Source: Paenibacillus xerothermodurans (GTDB lineage: Bacteria > Bacillota > Bacilli > Paenibacillales > NBRC-103111). Taken from it: a DNA stretch of 64,000 nucleotides. A program made the position numbers and the translations under genes. Position 1 is the stretch's first letter. Each line of letters begins with the position of its first letter. This document shows positions 63,857 through 64,000 of this stretch, one piece after another. The notes under the pieces are model-generated. The model was not told the origin of the DNA and did no database searches. It saw only the letters and a list, made by a program, of their open reading frames with translations. The stretch is from positions 43,506-107,505 of the forward strand of contig NZ_NHRJ02000010.1 of NCBI RefSeq assembly GCF_002220865.2, read 5' to 3'.

Positions 63857-64000
63857 TGTCCCCATAGGGTTGGACACAGAACTGAAAAAATAAGATAAAA
63901 TAAAACTATGACAAACAAACGGAAAACCTACAACCCGGAACAGAAGGCCATGATCGTGTTAGAAGTATTGCGTGAGGAGAGCACCTTGAACGAGATCGCG
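63857..64000 (+). mobile_element. IS3-family insertion sequence, left end, partial
   Basis: The element begins with TGTCCCCATAGGG and shares ACACAGAAC with the reverse complement of the right end of the IS3 remnant at 42577, so both probably come from one family. The rest lies beyond the window. The element cuts the leftward gene at 63670-63856. Confidence 0.65.
63908..64000 (+). CDS. IS3-family transposase OrfA, N-terminal part
   Basis: The first 31 residues (MTNKRKTYNPEQKAMIVLEV, then LREESTLNEIA) show the helix-turn-helix start of IS3-type OrfA proteins that bind the element ends. The gene runs off the right edge. The ribosome site is weak, as usual for these elements. Confidence 0.85.
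   Translation, partial: MTNKRKTYNPEQKAMIVLEVLREESTLNEIA

Noticed and set aside
63857..63918. Upstream part of the 82-residue leftward frame as real protein
   Set aside because: This part lies inside the insertion sequence end, so the hydrophobic start is artificial.

Overview
The window looks like chromosome from a Paenibacillus-type, spore-forming Gram-positive bacterium. The grounds are strong AGGAGG-type ribosome sites, many CUT1 sugar ABC transporters with lipoprotein binding proteins and LacI regulators, an S-layer-homology (SLH) protein and a CgeB-like glycosyltransferase. This is inferred from gene style, not from a marker gene. Almost all genes lie on the minus strand.

Layout. (a) 1-2240: start of a sugar ABC ATPase, a 51-residue orphan gene and a lipocalin-like (CrtC/AttH) protein. 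(b) 2295-8313: a sugar ABC importer with its LacI regulator, divergent from a GH29 alpha-L-fucosidase. (c) 8533-12156: a ClpP-fold membrane protease, the tRNA hydroxylase TrhO and a CorA-like membrane protein. (d) 12615-27050: a peptide natural-product (RiPP) island. Its right half is a class II lanthipeptide cluster (LuxR-type regulator, LanT with a C39 peptidase, LanP subtilase, three precursors, LanM). Its left half holds an XRE regulator, two membrane proteins (one M50-like), a NatAB-type ABC transporter, a 52-residue peptide and an ATP-grasp ligase. The 52-residue peptide carries the core motif TTxxxxEE and a leader motif LFIAEL, which fits a plesiocin-type graspetide. Two of the three LanM precursors have no cysteine at all.

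(e) 27427-35900: a carbohydrate operon with an ArsR-like regulator, binding protein, two permeases, GH2, GH43 and aldose 1-epimerase. (f) 36048-41873: a sulfatase unit with the sulfatase, DUF202 protein, GPH symporter, LacI regulator and the formylglycine-generating enzyme that activates sulfatases. (g) 42049-45642: a decayed patch with a binding-protein remnant, an IS3 transposase remnant, an unknown protein and a multiply frameshifted SLH-amidase. (h) 46030-52344: a LacI-controlled ABC importer with a sugar epimerase/isomerase and a Gfo/Idh/MocA dehydrogenase. (i) 52422-63499: an exopolysaccharide operon with a nucleotide-sugar dehydrogenase, three tandem methyltransferases, two glycosyltransferases, a heparinase II/III-like protein and a 697-residue putative deacetylase. 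(j) 63670-64000: a gene tail cut by an IS3-type element whose orfA runs off the window.

Together the genes describe a scavenger of complex, partly sulfated and fucosylated glycans that builds a surface polysaccharide and makes two kinds of modified peptide. I saw no tRNA, rRNA or CRISPR array.
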